Source: Actinopolymorpha alba DSM 45243 (lineage in GTDB: Bacteria > Actinomycetota > Actinomycetes > Propionibacteriales > Actinopolymorphaceae). Taken from it: a stretch of DNA of 32,932 bases. Positions 32,143 to 32,932 of this stretch are shown here, piece after piece (positions within the stretch are counted from its first letter, which is position 1; each line of letters begins with the position of its first letter). The notes under the pieces were generated by a model. It saw only the letters and a program-made list of their open reading frames with translations. It was not told where the DNA came from and did not search any database. The DNA is taken from assembly GCF_000373925.1 (NCBI RefSeq), contig NZ_KB892800.1, positions 1 to 32,932 on the forward strand, in the 5' to 3' direction. Position numbers and translations under genes: made by a program.

Positions 32143-32721
32143 TCCGCCGCATCCCGTCGTCCCGCCGCCAAGGACCCCTCGGACGGCCCCTGGCTCATGT
32201 TGATCTACCGCGTGCCCAGCGACTCCTCGCGCGCCCGGGTGGCAGTGTGGCGCGAGCTCAAACGGCTCGGCGGCCTGTACGTGCAGCAGGCCGTGTGCGT
32301 GCTGCCCGACCGTGAGGACCTGCGGGCCAGCCTGGAGCGAGTACGCCAGCGCATCGCTGACCTCGGCGGAACCAGCATTTTCCTGACCCTGCGGGATGTC
32401 GAACCCGATGCCCGCGAGCAGTTCGTCGAGGGGTTCCGGAGCCAGTCGGCCAAGGAGTACGCCGAGATCGTCGAGGAATGCGACACGAAGTTCGTCAAGG
32501 AGATCGAGTTCGAACGCTTCCGAAGCAACTACACCTTCGAAGAGGCCGAGGAGATCCGGCAGGACTTGGAGAAGCTGCGTCGGTGGCTGGCGAAGGTCGA
32601 GGCACGCGACTGGATGTCGGCCGACGGTAGGCAACTCGCCCGGCAGAAGGTCGCCGACTGCGAGCAACTGCTGGAGCAGTTCGAGGCCGACGTCTACGAA
32701 CGTACGATGAACAACCCCTAG
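32134..32721 (+). CDS. ChrB N-terminal-domain protein
   Basis: The 195-residue protein shows the ChrB_N region: WLMLIYRVPSDSSRARVAVWRELKRLGGLYVQQAVCVLPD (about 20-59), IFLTLRDVEPDAREQFVEGF, then an acidic, helical second half with coiled-coil character (TFEEAEEIRQDLEKLRRWLAKVEARDW). ChrB proteins are known as chromate-responsive regulators of chrA efflux genes. No chrA or ChrB C-terminal domain gene is present in view, and stand-alone ChrB_N proteins are common in actinobacteria with unknown roles. The true start may be GTG 32140 if the mRNA is leaderless, shortening the protein by two residues. Confidence 0.8.
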   Translation: MDVSAASRRPAAKDPSDGPWLMLIYRVPSDSSRARVAVWRELKRLGGLYVQQAVCVLPDREDLRASLERVRQRIADLGGTSIFLTLRDVEPDAREQFVEGFRSQSAKEYAEIVEECDTKFVKEIEFERFRSNYTFEEAEEIRQDLEKLRRWLAKVEARDWMSADGRQLARQKVADCEQLLEQFEADVYERTMNNP

Positions 32722-32805
32722 CGGGAGTTTCCGGCCTTCGTAGTTGACCGGCGTGTCTTCCTTGTGGTGCTTGAGGTTTTGGTTCCGCGGTTGTATTACC
32801 CATAT

Positions 32806-32932
32806 ATGGCGTCGATCGTGGGGAAGCGTCGCGGGAAGCAGACCTACTACTACTTGGTGGAGTCGGCGCGGGTGGACGGCAAGCCACGCATCGTGTCCCA
32901 GCTGTACCTGGGCAGCGCTGAGGAGGTGATGG
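32806..32932 (+). mobile_element. IS1634-like transposase gene, 5' end (cut by window edge)
   Basis: From the ATG at 32806 an open frame runs off the window. Its first 42 residues, MASIVGKRRGKQTYYYLVES then ARVDGKPRIVSQLYLGSAEE, match the N-terminus of IS1634-family (IS4-like, DDE) transposases. The left terminal repeat should fall between 32722 and 32800, but with only one end visible I cannot define it. The AT-rich TATTACCCATATATGG around the start may hold the promoter. Confidence 0.75.

Overview
The window is about 70% G+C DNA from an actinomycete. Supporting signs are many GTG starts, purine-rich Shine-Dalgarno sites, a 13E12/DUF222-type HNH nuclease, a Tat-exported amidase and a rifamycin-associated element (RAE) with helR. 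A soil member of the Propionibacteriales is my guess; the sequence alone does not fix the order.

Region 1 (1-2912): the 3' end of an HNH nuclease gene is convergent with helR, an RNA polymerase recycling ATPase linked to rifamycin resistance. helR is preceded by a 34-codon ORF that looks like the stump of a rifamycin glycosyltransferase gene, and by a 20-bp RAE palindrome.

Region 2 (2963-19468): a large catabolic locus reads in both directions from 12850-13284. Leftwards run a solute-binding lipoprotein, HAD type II enzyme, FAD oxidase, two permeases, GntR/FCD regulator, two ABC ATPases and an aldehyde dehydrogenase, ending at a strong hairpin. Rightwards run a GNAT, a small alpha/beta-barrel protein, class III aminotransferase, second aldehyde dehydrogenase, alanine dehydrogenase and an MTOX-type FAD oxidase. 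Two copies of the same operator-like palindrome flank the divergent promoters, and each contains a TTGACA -35 box. The simplest reading is uptake of an amine or amino-acid-like compound, its deamination to an aldehyde and oxidation to an acid, with alanine dehydrogenase regenerating pyruvate. The substrate is not identified.

Region 3 (19572-26232): cell-envelope and regulatory genes. These are a Tat amidase with two peptidoglycan-binding repeats, a DUF6644/DUF6152 membrane pair, a two-component system whose kinase gene is frameshifted, and a divergent SDR/TetR pair with two palindromic operators.

Region 4 (26264-30619): a tightly overlapping operon of a small membrane peptide, MoxR ATPase, DUF58 protein, VWA membrane protein and an HtrA-like protease lacking a PDZ domain. 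CTTTCG repeats at 11-bp spacing lie upstream and also upstream of the response regulator, which suggests a link between the two.

Region 5 (30620-32932): a 720-bp gene-free stretch holds three inverted repeats. It is followed by a chloramphenicol-phosphotransferase-like protein, a ChrB N-terminal-domain protein and the start of an IS1634-like transposase cut by the window edge. I saw no tRNA, rRNA or CRISPR.
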